A stretch of DNA of 64,000 bases from Amaranthus tricolor (taxonomy: Eukaryota; Streptophyta; Magnoliopsida; Caryophyllales; Amaranthaceae): positions 7,935,311 to 7,999,310 of the forward strand of contig NC_080059.1 in assembly GCF_026212465.1 (NCBI RefSeq), given 5' to 3'. The notes under the pieces are model-generated. The model was given only the letters and a program-made list of their open reading frames with translations, had not been told where the DNA came from and searched no databases. Positions 21,825 to 33,931 of this stretch are shown here, piece after piece. The stretch's first letter is position 1. Each line of letters starts with the position of its first letter. A program made the translations under genes and the position numbers.

Positions 21825-24800
21825 TTAATACGACCTCACGTATGAACGAGTAAACAATTTGGAGAAGAGTAAATCCTTAACTTTCACAATGAGTGCATAC
21901 ATTCCATAACAAGCAATGTGAAATGCAGCCAGGACTAAGTACCTGCAAGGTTATATGAAACAATTTCAAATGCAATAATCATTTGGTTAATTTGTATGTA
22001 TGATACTAAGTACTGAAATTATACCACAAAGGGGCCGATGGGGTCGACAGCTCGAGAAAAGGATATGGCCACCTGATAGTTACGAAGGTTTAGCCATGAT
22101 AGTATTTGTAAGGATCATACGAAAAGACGAAATGAATTACTTAAGGAGTCTAGAGTGCTCACCAAGTGAAACCGCAAAGATGGATAATCCATTGAAAGAT
22201 CACGTATAGAGCGCTCCATAGCACAAAATAGGCAAGCCGAAACCAAGGAAATGGCTAAACAATATCAAATCACATAACCGGTGTCAACATCTTACATAGG
22301 CGCGTCGCAATTCATATATTGGTGGACATATAGAATCCCATACAAAGATCGTCAACTAAGTAATATAGAGTATAGAACATATATTGGTGCTTGTCGAAAA
22401 CAACTTACAAGGCGATTAATGGAAGTGTCTAGAAGCAGAAAGACGATATTCACTGTATGCATGCAGCCCATCAACTGTAAGACAGAGTATATGCAGCATA
22501 GTATCAAATGTAATCTGTGTTACTTAGAATACCTGACCACAAAGTATATAATATAACATATCCGGGGCCTACAGCCATCAGGTACTAACTCAACTAAAAG
22601 CTTAAGCAGAAGGTTGTTGCCCCAAAATATGTTAAAATATTCTATCAGGTTAAAGGAAGCAGAGTGATTACGAGGTTCAATCCAAGATGCGCATTTGATA
22701 CAAATGGGACTATAATGCACCAAAATATGATATCAGTCAATATTGCGGCGCCTGCACTGATTATTTGATCCTTGATGGTTGGACATTGGTATGGCACTTA
22801 GACACTTCATTCAAGATGTAAAATTGGATATTTAGACGTATCCGACACTTGGACACATACCAGTATCCGACTCTTGGACACATACCAGTATCCGACATCA
22901 GTACTCGAATCCAAGTAACATAGGTGCCAACTATAATATCCTCGAGACTAACCTGGAATGAAATTTGCATAAGAAAACCCCAAAATCCAGCCTTTTGAAT
23001 GTCCTGTTCTTGGTAATACTGTCTTTGAAACTTAACAGATTCCCTATCAGAATCCTTCTTTGTGATTAACCGGGTTATATTAGCAGAGTTATCTTCTAAG
23101 TCGCCCTTTCCTGGAGATTCGTCTATGTTTCTTGAGTGAGTAATAATATGTGTATGGTATAACCAGCAACCATGAGCAGATACAACACTGCCTATCTGCT
23201 CGAAGACACCGTCATGTTAGTAATTGATCAATCTATACTACATGACTTAAGTACACGAGTATAGATATCGTTGGTCCAAAGTATAGTTACGTATAGAAGT
23301 AGTAAATACGATACAAATTGGTGCGTACCGCAAAATAGACCATAACTAATGCATAAGTCCACCTGCATCTCAATCATACACCAAAGGTATTAGTTAGACT
23401 GAACAAGTCGGAAAAAATTACTATGATGAAGTAGAATCATCTATGATAAAGTATGTACTTTCATCTAAAAGAGGAAAATTGCATGTGCTGAGTGATGAGT
23501 AAATTAACAAAGAACCAACTCAACCAAAAGTTTAAACTTTTATATATATTTATATACTCAATCATGCCTCTTAGATGAGAATCCGTTGGGTTAGAAATGT
23601 TAATTCCACTCGAAAGGAGCTAGGGTGGATTAGATTCTTAGCTCCTGACCTTTTGTTACGTTGGATTCTACTACGATATCGAGAAATCAACTTAACCAAA
23701 AGCTTATGGTGATAGTGGAGGCTTAAAAGATGTTTTATATAATCTAATCATTGATGGATTCTTACAAGTTACTAAACACAATAGTTTTAAGTTAGAAAAT
23801 TGTAAACCGTCTTTGTTAAAAAATACAGCAGAGGATTCACCAAAAACATCCCTTCTAGTAAAGTAGCAAAAATGGAAATTAGACCCCAATAACATAAATG
23901 TTCAAGGTTTTGAGTTTTGGAATAGTACAATTTGCAAAACCACAGTACAATCGGGTGCACAGTTTTCAGACCATGTCTTCATCAAATCCATAGGGCACCT
24001 GTGGGATTAGACCCGCGGTAACTAAGACTTAATTTGCGTACACACAGATTCATTCCTTTCAAAAATCATATGTTTTTATAAAAATTACCCACCAAATATT
24101 ACATGTAAATCCACAATTCACCATTTTAGCTATTTTAGTAATATGATAACTTTCATAAATCAAAATAAATTGATTGTTAACAAAAAATATACTCTATTGT
24201 TCTTATCTAATACTATTGAGCTAAAAACAATCAATTTGATATATATTCTCCGCCTTCATTTATCTATTAATACATTTACTCCTAATATTAAAAAAATCAT
24301 AATCAAGATTCAAGATGGATTAAGTTTGATTTTTATAAATTTGCTATTGGGCATAAGAGGAAATTCGTTGAGGTTCATCTTAAAATCAATTGGTAATAGG
24401 ATGAGTAGTTTATCAAATTTAGCCAACATCTCTCTAATTTTTCAATTCTGCAATATAAAATTATACGTGGGTTATTTTTCTAACAGATTTGTCTCAATGC
24501 ATACCCACTTTCATAATATAATATTGACTCGTATAAGATAGTAAGGATCAAAATATAGCATATAATAGTGTGAATAAAGAATTATAGCCATTAATTTAAA
24601 CTACTAGAGGAGTAAATAGGAGCATACTCAGTGTAATAGATAAAGATGGAAGCACCCCATTGATGTAAATCCCAGGACAAGAAGAAAGTAAGAACAAAAA
24701 GTGACAGTAACCGAACCAAAAGCAAGAAGCCAGGGTGCAACCCACGCCAACAGCTAGTCCACAACTGCTGGGAGTGGGACTGGGATTGGGACCCACAACT

Positions 24801-24992
24801 ATAAACCTCTTGGAAATCATCATTTTGATGTTGATCAAGTAAAGGTACTTGATTGCCTAGTAATTCTGCAGCAGATGAAACATGATTACATTCCTTCTTC
24901 CACAACACATACACTGACCCAACTACTGATAAGAATACTATCCACACTGATACTATACTGTACCATTTCAATACTATCTCTTCCATTTCCAA
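21825..24992 (-). CDS. Polytopic membrane protein of unknown function, paralogue B (eight exons)
   Basis: Exons 24992-24628, 23362-23329, 23195-22953, 22770-22672, 22474-22409, 22254-22163, 22072-22025, 21942-21825 join in phase to 1065 nt (354 residues). The protein is the tandem paralogue of gene A: SCWRGLHPGFLLLVRLL, EWTYALVMVYFA, IGSVVSAHGC, ISAGAAILTDIIFWCIIVP, PFPWFRLAYFVLW, WWPYPFLELSTPSAPLWY and LAAFHIACYGMYA align with the A segments. Exons 2, 5, 6 and 7 are identical in length in both genes. Differences: a longer Ser/Gln-rich stretch in exon 1; exon 3 enlarged from 99 to 243 nt by a hydrophilic, charged loop; and exon 4 beginning with three extra codons (DQI) whose acceptor lies in MITE sequence. 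Function is unknown. ATGs at 24992 and 24986 are both possible starts. Confidence 0.87.
22771..22923 (-). mobile_element. Truncated hAT-like MITE in intron 3 of paralogue B
   Basis: Read on the minus strand it starts CTATGTTACTTGGATTCGAG and follows the sequence of the complete copies at 47682-47857 and 51659-51833 through TAAGTGCCATACC and ATCAAGGATC. It then stops abruptly at the exon 4 boundary, lacking the right terminus. A segment of about 31 bases (cggatactggtatgtgtcca) is tandemly duplicated within it. Confidence 0.75.
23510..23720. repeat. tRNA-SINE-like fragment in intron 1 of paralogue B
   Basis: It contains the words ccaactcaaccaaaag and a later aaatcaacttaaccaaaagc. These are the reverse complement of the TTTTGGTTGAGTTGG core seen in the SINE-like copy at 46319-46480. 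Only fragments are recognisable. A similar piece lies at 22560-22605 in intron 4. Confidence 0.4.
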
Positions 24993-25807
24993 GCTAGCTA
25001 ATAGAAGAAATAAGAATCCCTTGTTTAGTTTTGTCTAATAAGTAGTGGAATTGCACCAAACTCATGGTTTTGACCGGTAGATGCAAGCGTTTAGTTAGAG
25101 TATAAATTTCCAACGTGTTTGGTTTGTGTTGCTGACACCTACTAGCTAGTGTTGAGTGTTGAGGATGTATCGAAGTTTCAAGTGATTACGCACCACATCT
25201 ACTTTAATACTCATTTGTAATGATGGCTTCTATATGGGGTGAAAATTTGGTTTTTGGTTTGGATTTAATATAAATTTAAATTAAATTGAATAAAATTTGA
25301 TTTTGATATTTTCAGTTTAAATTCAAATTATAATATTTATAATTTAAATTGAGTCGAATTGAATTTTAAAATACTAATTCAAATTGAACCGAATAGACCG
25401 AATTGAACCGATTTGTATATTTTGCACGAAGATCAAATTTGTATGTATTGTTTCAAACTTATTCTTTCTAAAGCTCCTAAATAGATATTAATAATTTTAG
25501 AGTTTTTAATTTAAATAAGTAAAAACTTTTTTAAAAAATCTAAAAATAAGGGAAAAAATTCAAACAAATCAAATGGAAGATATAACATGCCTTCAATATT
25601 TCGGTTTTTTCAATTTTTTTGGTTTTGTTGGCCCTAGACCGAGTCCAAATCGAACACTAAATTATAATTAAAATTCAGTCCAAACCAAACCAAATTTAAA
25701 ATGTAGTCAAACCAAATTACTTATTCGATTTGGTTTGGTTCGGTGTTCGATTTTTCACCAAATTATTTACACCTCTAGCTGTATAGATAACTTTGTACTT
25801 CTATTTT
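24993..25807. other. Paralogue B upstream region and a low-complexity inverted repeat
   Basis: The first roughly 200 bases are the expected promoter region of paralogue B; no convincing TATA box was chosen. From about 25235 to 25785 the sequence is dominated by words such as tttggtttggt and aaccaaacca. Its two ends (gtgaaaatttggtttttggt and a near-complement near 25760) suggest a degenerate TIR element. No clear target-site duplication. Confidence 0.35.
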
Positions 25808-26482
25808 TTGAAAGTTTGAAGAAAATAAGCTTATTTGGGAAAACAATTCTCAAAATAAGTTTCGGGGAAAGAGTCTTAGTAAATCACGATTATTTGGAGA
25901 AATGATAAATTACCACTATGTGGCCTAATTTTATTGGGGGGATTTTTGGTGTTTTGTTTTTTCTTTTTCTTGTTTTATTTATTTTATTATTAATTTTTTT
26001 TTATTTTTATGGTGATCCATTGATTAGGATTTTCTTAGCTTAGGGAAAACTTATTTCCCAAAATAAGTGTCTTCTAGTCCAATGTTAAGGTTTGGTTGTG
26101 TTCGTTGTTACTGACAGTGGGCAATTACTTAAACTAAGTCAAAAAAATTAGTCAAGTAATCGTCCGCTCTTACTAACAAGGGGCGATTAGATTGACTTTT
26201 GTTGACTTTTTTACTGTTATTGACTTTAGACATTAATGACCCACTATTAATAACAACCAACCATTGTTTTCCCATATACTTTAATCTTGGCTTTTGTTTG
26301 TGTATGGCCCGCTGTTTCTAACAGTGGGCGATTCTTTTGCCTGACTTTTGTTAATTCAGCTTTAGTAATAGCTCGCTGTTAATAACAATAAACACAACCA
26401 AATTAAAATAGAAAGTGCTTATTTTGAAAAATAAATTTTTAAAAGCTTATCCCAAATAGACTTATTTTCTTCAAATTTTCGT
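25808..26482. mobile_element. Foldback MITE-like element
   Basis: Long terminal inverted repeats: the left arm reads GTTTGAAGAAAATAAGC then TTATTTGGGA, and the right arm (about 26400-26482) carries its near complement ending ACTTATTTTCTTCAAA. The interior has several related GC-containing words (gctgttt.taacagtgggcgatt) at about 26110, 26165, 26310 and 26370, which resemble small imperfect palindromes. No coding frame and no clear target duplication. Confidence 0.6.
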
Positions 26483-27811
26483 GTTTTCTTCATGTGTTAC
26501 TGTATGGATCATGTAAGATTAGCCAACATTTATGGATCCGTAGGTTCTACGTACGAAAATTTGAATAAAATAAGGTTTTTTAAAACATTTTCAAAGCGAG
26601 CTTACAAAATTTTATTTTTTAAAAGAAACGTCTCTTAGTCAAATGAGATCTTATTTAATTTGTTTCAATGTAAATTTATTTGTATGAAATTTTTATAGTT
26701 TTTAATTATGTATAATTAGATATTCTTAGAATTAAATTAGTGCATTGAATTAAATATCACAACTAAATAGGGCAATTGATACGAATTGAATGGAGTATAA
26801 TAATTAAAAATATAAAAATTGTACCTAATTTTTAAAAAGTGTGAGATTGGACTCAACTTTTTTTTTCTCATTTTTGTATGTTTTAGAAAGCATTTTTGTC
26901 CAATTTTTCGTTCAAAAATATGTCACATAAAAAAGAGTTAGGTCACTACTATAGGTCGTTATTTTTTTATTGCCTTTTGATATTTGGACGATTTTGATTT
27001 GGAAATTTTTTACATTTTGTGGAACAAAAAACTCTCTAATAAACACAAAAAATAAAAGGAATTGTATAAAATATGTGATTGAACCTATGTACGAATGTAT
27101 AAAATGAGAGACTCAAAATAAGTGGGAATGCACAAAACACTGCGTAGGTATAGTTGCACATTTTGCGACTTGATTTTTTTTAAACAAAAATGAAAAAATG
27201 ATAGATTAAGAAATAAAATATATGTAGACGTGATGTACGTAGTCAAATTCTTGTATCCCGAGTTAGAAAATAAGATAAAATAGAAATAAAATTATTAGAG
27301 TTAATTATTTTCTTAATGTTAATATCTTTTAGTTTTGTAATATATCTTTTTGTTATTTATAGGAAATTATTTATGTCTCTTATAAGATAAATAGAGATCA
27401 TCAAATGTTAATCATATATAGAGGTGTTCATTCGGTTGATCGGGTCGGTTTCGGACGGGTGTTATTCGGTTCGGTTGCATTTCAAATCGGTTATTTTTCG
27501 GCTGTGTGTTACAACGGGTCACACGCGGGTCGAGTCGGTTAGTCACGGTTCGGTTGGAGATTGGTTATTCAAGCTATCGGGTTAGCATCAGTTCGGTGTC
27601 GGTTGAAGTTCGTGTCGAGTGTCAATCGGTCTCGGGTTGTCATCGATTACTAATTGGTTCGGTTTTTTCGGGTACAGATCGGGTTCGAGCTTTATTTTTC
27701 GAGTAGTTATCGGTTACGGACAACTATCGATCGGGTCAATATCGAAATAAGTTAATAGTCGGATTTTTAATTGATGTATGCTCATTTTATGGCAGATCAA
27801 TTTATTTCAAT

Positions 27812-28007
<196 letters not shown>

Positions 28008-29079
28008 CTTTTATTTAATAATGCATCATGTTGCTACTTTTGATAATTGGTTGAATATTAAAACTCAATAATCGAAACTCGATTTGTTTGAATGAATAAG
28101 AATAATCTAAACTATCTCGTAGGCTATTAGTTACGTACTTAGACTTATTAGCGTTATTGACTTATTGTCTTATTGAGTACTCTAAAGTATAAACTAATAG
28201 TCTCTTCAATTCAGAGTAATTATCTCGATTTCTTTTTAGGCTTGTAATTAACCTATTAGAAATTTAGAATATATTACTAGAGGAGAATTTATGCAAATTC
28301 CAAATGAGACATTTGTTTTTTAATTAGAGGGAGTATAAGCTATTAGAATATACATTACTCTATTACACTAATAATCGATTGTATTTCTAAGTTTGATAAT
28401 TGAAACTTATTATATATAATAAAGTGAATTAGATTAATAGTAATCATAACCATTTTATATGATATTATGTATTTATACTTATTAGTGACCATGAATACTT
28501 TAAAATAATAAATCTATTACACTAATAATTGATCGTATATTCGTATGTAATTTAAAGCTTAATAATGTTTGGAACTATATCTATTGGAGTGAATAAAACT
28601 AATACAAACTATCTTATAGAGTTATACTTATAGAGTTATAGTTATAGACTTATAGACTATCATTGACATTTGACTGTTAACTCAATGTTATTACTTATTA
28701 CTATTAGTTATTAGTTATTATTGATCTTGAATACTCTAAACTCTAAAGTAATTTATAGGCTATTATTAATAATCGATCGTAGATTCGTAATTCAAAGTTC
28801 ACTTATCATAATTCGATCTATTATAGATTATAGTAAATGAAACTAGTGTAGTACTCCACCTTTTTTGTTACTTTGAATTAAATAGCCTAAATTATGTAAT
28901 TTGACCAAATTCAATAATAAAAAATATTTAATATTTGATATAAAATATTTATATTACTCAAATAAATTATTTTAGATATAATCATATAATTGTCCAATTT
29001 GATGATAAAATGTTATTGGTTATATTGATAGCACACGGGTTTAAGCCGTTGGATTTATAATGGTAATATCTTATCAGTG

Positions 29080-29490
29080 GTCAAGATTGTGCCACGTCGC
29101 CGGATAAAGAAGGGATTTGGTTCTTTTCCTCATCCTGAAAGTGAATCCTGAATTCCTGATACAATACTTCATTTCCCAAATCCCGCTCGACTAAACCCTA
29201 ACCCAACTCTCTCTTCTTCATCCTCTCACTGAAACCGGCGGCCCTCTTTCAATCCCATCCGTTCTCCTCCAATCCGGCTGGTAGAACACGTTCATCTCCG
29301 GCAGTTTACACTTCACACTCTCACGGCCCAAATACCCAACAATCTTAAGGCAGTCGAAGAAACCCTAGTTTCTTCACCTTCACCGTCATAGCCGCACACA
29401 CTGATTGAGTTTTGCTTTGAGTAAATTGCTTTGAGTAAATTGATGAGGAGGCTGTGAACTTGATTAAATTTGGTGAAGGAAGGTAAGGGC
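29080..29490 (+). promoter_or_regulatory. Housekeeping-gene-like promoter/5' leader inside the 4-kb element
   Basis: A GC-richer island in AT-rich DNA. It has a telo-box AAACCCTAA at 29193-29201, a second AAACCCTAG at about 29361, pyrimidine-rich stretches (ctctctcttcttcatcctct) and a GGCCCA site-II-like word near 29323. A purine-rich end, GAAGGAAGGTAAGGGCTT, looks like a 5' splice donor. Together these are typical of promoters and leaders of plant ribosomal-protein or translation genes. No long coding frame follows, so either a gene 5' end was captured or a non-coding transcript starts here. Transcription is not shown by the sequence. Confidence 0.45.
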
Positions 29491-29554
29491 TTATGCTATT
29501 GTCTTTGAAAGTTATATTCATTGGGGTCATTTTTTACTTTCTTGGCATGCTTGA

Positions 29555-29710
29555 AGTCTGTATTTATGAAGATTTAGTTCAATTGTCTTCTGTATGCAAC
29601 CTTATCTGCTTTGGAAGGAGCCCCATCGTGTAATTGAAGTCTGTATTTATGAAAGTTTAATTTCTGTATGCAATTCTCTTCTGTATGCAATCTAATCTGT
29701 ATTGAACTTG
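29555..29710. repeat. Local tandem duplication in the 4-kb element
   Basis: The word GAAGTCTGTATTTATGAA occurs twice (near 29551 and 29636), and TTCTGTATGCAA recurs three times, forming an imperfect tandem repeat of about 85 bases. A second pair lies at 30771-30880, where ggtggatgtataagtgat and gtaaatttttgggg are each repeated about 70 bases apart. Confidence 0.6.
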
Positions 29711-31439
29711 TGTTCTTTCTTTTATTTTCTCCATAGAAGTGCCTTTTTATTTTGCAGTGTGAATTGTAGTTGTTATTCTTAATGGTAAGTACACACTTAG
29801 ACATAGTTGATAGTTATGTATATCTTTATTCAGAATCATTTGTGTATAATGATGATGATGTCTGAGATTGGTTATAGTTGGTTAGGTTCACATAAGGATA
29901 TAAACACTCAAATAAAATCTTAGATAGTAATGGATACTTCTAATAAGGATAACTGTGAATCTGTGATATAAATTCATAGAAAGGGGATTTGATATTATAC
30001 TCTTAAAATGTATCTGACGTATATCTTGTGGCTTATTTTTAAAACTGACCTAAGGACTTGAAATTTACCCAACCAAATGTGTTGCTAATTATGAATAACA
30101 TTGCAAGCTTCTTCCATGTACATGAACTTACTTTTTCCATATTATTACTTTTTAGGTTTTAGTCTGAAATGTTTGATTATGCTTATGGGTTTTGAATTTC
30201 TTCTGGGTTTCATCTTGATGGGTTGAATTGCTTGTGAAAATATGCAAAACAATGGATGCTGAGGGAATGTTCAATGTTTAGGATTGTACCTACGATTAGT
30301 TCGTATTTTCTGGGCTTTTTTGTGTTGCAATTCTTTAGATTCACCTACGATTGTACCTTTGTATATTACTTGTTTGATATATGGAGTATGAATGTAATTT
30401 GAGTGAGTACAGCAACGCATTACAAAGGGCAGTTGCAATCATAATTTATTCTGTGGCATGGGTATGAGTTAAGATTATTTGTAAACTTACAGTGTTAAAC
30501 TTACTTTTTCCATATTATTATAGCTTGGTTGAACAAACATTGTTTGTTGTTGCTGCACAGACCTGCTGAGCTGCTGCTGACTCTTGCTCTTTCGAGGTTG
30601 CTCATTCAGCCCACATCTACTAATACTAGTTAATAGCTGCAATTTTTTGTTCATGTAATTTTTTCATGTAATTTTTTTTTCGTTCTTTATGTAAATTGTT
30701 TTTGAATATTATTGACTAAATTTTTTCTTTGTCACTCATTTTTAATAGCTTATTTATATATTTAAATTTTTGGTGGATGTATAAGTGATGGATGTAAATT
30801 TTTGGGGTTAAAAACTTAATATTTATATATTTAAATTTGGTGGATGTATAAGTGATGAATGTAAATTTTTGGGGCTTAAAGCTTGAAGAATTGGTGGAAT
30901 CTTATTGGTTTATAGTTGATTTGCTAAAATATTTATATATAAACTTATTTACAATCTTTCAATATTAGAAATTAGTTTTCAAATATTCAAAAAATCATAA
31001 TTAGAAAACTGAAATTGGATTCGGATTTATAATAGTTCGATTAAGAATCGGTTTGGGTTGGTATCAGTTCGGGTTAAAAACAGTTCGATTAATAATCGAT
31101 TTGGGTTTGCACCAGTTCGGGTTAAAAACAGTTCGATCTTAATCGGTTTTAGTCAGGTTGCATTCGGTTACGTGCATACTTCGGGTCGGATTTGAATCGG
31201 GTCGATCATTGTTCAGTTCGGGTAACATCGGTTAAGGTTTATATGTCGGTTATAAAATTCGGTTGCAGTTCGAGTTCGATTTTGGCCTTTTCGGTTATTA
31301 AACGGTTCGAGTGAAGTGTCGGTTCGGGTAATTGCGGTTCGGTAAACCTAAAAAACTTACATTTTTTCGGGTCGGGTAATTATCGATTCCGAGTCGGATT
31401 TTCGGGTCGGGTTTGTTTTGAACAGCTCTAATCATATAT

Positions 31440-33790
31440 AGATAACATAAGCAATAAAAGAAATTACTTCCTCCACTTTGAAATAGTCCCTACATAAGGG
31501 TTTTTGACACTATTTATCGATCAAGCTTATTTCATATATTGCGGCTAACGTGTAAGAAAAAATATAGTCAAATGGGATCTTGTTTGAATCGTCTGATCAC
31601 ATACTTTCATAATATTAAGTTTTTATAATTTTTAGATGTATATAGTTCAATATATAAATAATCAAAATAACACATTGAATTGCATAAAAAGTCAAATGTA
31701 GCAAATATGGTGGAACTGAGAAACTTTTTATCTAACGAGTTTTTTTTTGTCTAACATCCTGAAGCTCAATTTGCAAGAAATTGGAATTTTGATTGAAATA
31801 ATTAATGAATTTAGAGAGAAAAGTGAATGCTCAGAAATTTTTAAGAGGGCAAAAATTAAAAAATAATAAGTTCTTGTGAGAGAATTTCTTTTTGAAAGAT
31901 TATTTTTAATTGGTTCTGTCCATCATATATATTTTAAAATATTATAAGTAGGCATTAAGAATGATATAAGTAGACATTTAAGATATTAAAAGTAGACATT
32001 AAGGATAATGTAAGTAGGCATTAAGAACACAGTAAGTAAGCATTAATCTTTAATGGGCTGGACTTGAAATACGTCTCTCAAAGAGATGGTCTCTCAAGAA
32101 ACTAGCTGTTAAAAAATGTGACATCAAATAACAGGGCCGTTCATAAGATAATTTTGAGGTGCAACCGCCTAGAGCCAAACTCATAAAGGGGCTTAAATTG
32201 AGTTAATCCTTATAATTAAAAATTAGTAGTTGCATAAGTAGCTTCTAACGATATGGATAAAACTTGCAACATTAGGTTTCTCAGCTAAGCACATAACTAC
32301 TAAACTACATAGTTAGAGAGAAAATAACCGAAATTTTATTTATATAAAAGCACATTTTTTATTTTTCACCTATAACCCAAAAATTATAAAGAACAACACT
32401 GTCAAATAAGTAGGCAAATAAGAATACGAAACAATGAAATGCAAAGCATTTTATAAATGTTGGAAGCAGAGTGGTAAGATAGTGTTAGGGTTAGTAGTGC
32501 GAAGTTGATGCAACCATGTGATACGTGAGTTGTGATAAAACATAAAAGTGACCAATACTAATTCATTACTTAGCTAGGGCCTAGGTGCAACGTATTGCTA
32601 CCCCAACTGAATTTTTATTTTATTTTTTTTTTATTGAAACATTGAATTTAAAACTTTAACCGACATTTCAAATTTCAATTCACTACTCCATCACCTTGTA
32701 AGTCTTTTTTTTTTTTATAAGAATTAGCTTATTATTATTATGCCAATTATTTCACTTCCAAGGAAATTATACCCATTTGTGGCTGCTGGACGGTGATGAC
32801 AGGCAAAATAAATAATTATTGAATGATTAATTTTCGTATCACACGTTTTCTCTTAAATTGAGTTGAATTTATTATCAATATCAGCATATAATTGAAATCA
32901 ACATATAATTGAAAAATTGAAAGAAACTAAATATTAATTGCAGCATGCATATTGTTATCAAAATACAAGTTTTCTATCTTCATACTTCCTTGGTTCCAAA
33001 ATAAATACAATATTAGGATTTTTACAATATTCATTTATCTCATTAAAACATGTTCAAATAAAATTTTGTTGGATTTGTCTTAATGTAATAATTATTTATA
33101 TTCATTTTTTATATATTTTTATCATACATAATTAAAGATATTAATGGTCAAATTAGCATTAGAGTAAGTAAAATATCTGTACTACTATAGAAACTCTTAA
33201 AAATATACGAATTTATTAGTATGAAATGTATAAAAATATAACTTCAAAAATTATTAATGCATGTATATATTATCATGATTAAATTTATCGAATACATGAC
33301 TTTTTTAAAGCAAAAATTAAATACTAATTTTTAAAAATTATGTATCGAATACACCACTTTGTCATTCAAGTAAATATATCAAATTAGAAGTTGAACATAT
33401 AGAATTTCTATAAATAAATTCTATAAATATTTTACCTGATTTAGCTTCATTTTTTTTAAAAAAATCAGATTCTAAATTATATAAATATTGTCATGTAATT
33501 AACTATCATCCACTAAATAATTTCATTTTTCAAGGTTCTCCTAAAAATGATATTTATCATTTTTCAATATTTTTTTTATAGTATATATTATGATTGCAAT
33601 TATTTTAAAAATATCCATTTCTTTTTAATTATATATAGTCACTGAGCCACTGCTCACTGCTCCTATAAGGCAGAATTAAAGATCTATAAATATTTTAGTC
33701 CCATGACAGAAAAATTAAAGAAAAGAAATGGAAACTGAATCTATTAGAAATGCACAAATAATAAAATTATATTAAGCACCCTACAAGTTG
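31440..33790. other. Intergenic repeats upstream of the short-chain dehydrogenase
   Basis: No gene. It includes a worn MITE-like stretch at about 31466-31715 (left edge CTTCCTCCACTTTGAAATAG), the second copy of the dispersed repeat (31930-32110), another MITE-half near 32985-33170 and very AT-rich DNA. Boundaries of the degraded pieces cannot be fixed. Confidence 0.45.
31930..32110. repeat. Dispersed repeat, copy 2 (partner at 2790-2995)
   Basis: Repeated units of the type gtaggcattaagaa and gtagacattaagga are followed by atctttaatgggctggact, then tctctcaaagagatggtctc and aagaaactagctg. The order and tail match copy 1. The internal agagatggtctct is a partial palindrome. Confidence 0.5.
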
Positions 33791-33796
33791 AGTAGC

Positions 33797-33804
33797 TATA
33801 TATA
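33797..33804 (+). promoter_or_regulatory. TATA box of the short-chain dehydrogenase gene
   Basis: CTATATATAC lies about 130 bases before the first ATG at 33932, implying a 5' leader of about 100 nt. Confidence 0.55.
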
Positions 33805-33931
33805 CATATGTAAGTGAAAGGAAACTGAAGAATTAAAGGTGATCTCTCTTCGTTCACAAATACAGAAGCAGTTAAGCAAACTCTCAATAGATCCACTGTT
33901 CTGATATTCTCCCTTTTCATCAGTCATAATC

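Noticed and set aside
24143..24541. A 132-codon plus-strand frame inside paralogue B intron 1
   Set aside because: Its Ile/Asn/Leu-rich composition is what AT-rich intron DNA gives by chance. No motif and no splice partners.
29840..29875. A C/D box snoRNA from the atgatga and ctga words
   Set aside because: The two boxes are only a few bases apart, with no guide region or terminal stem.
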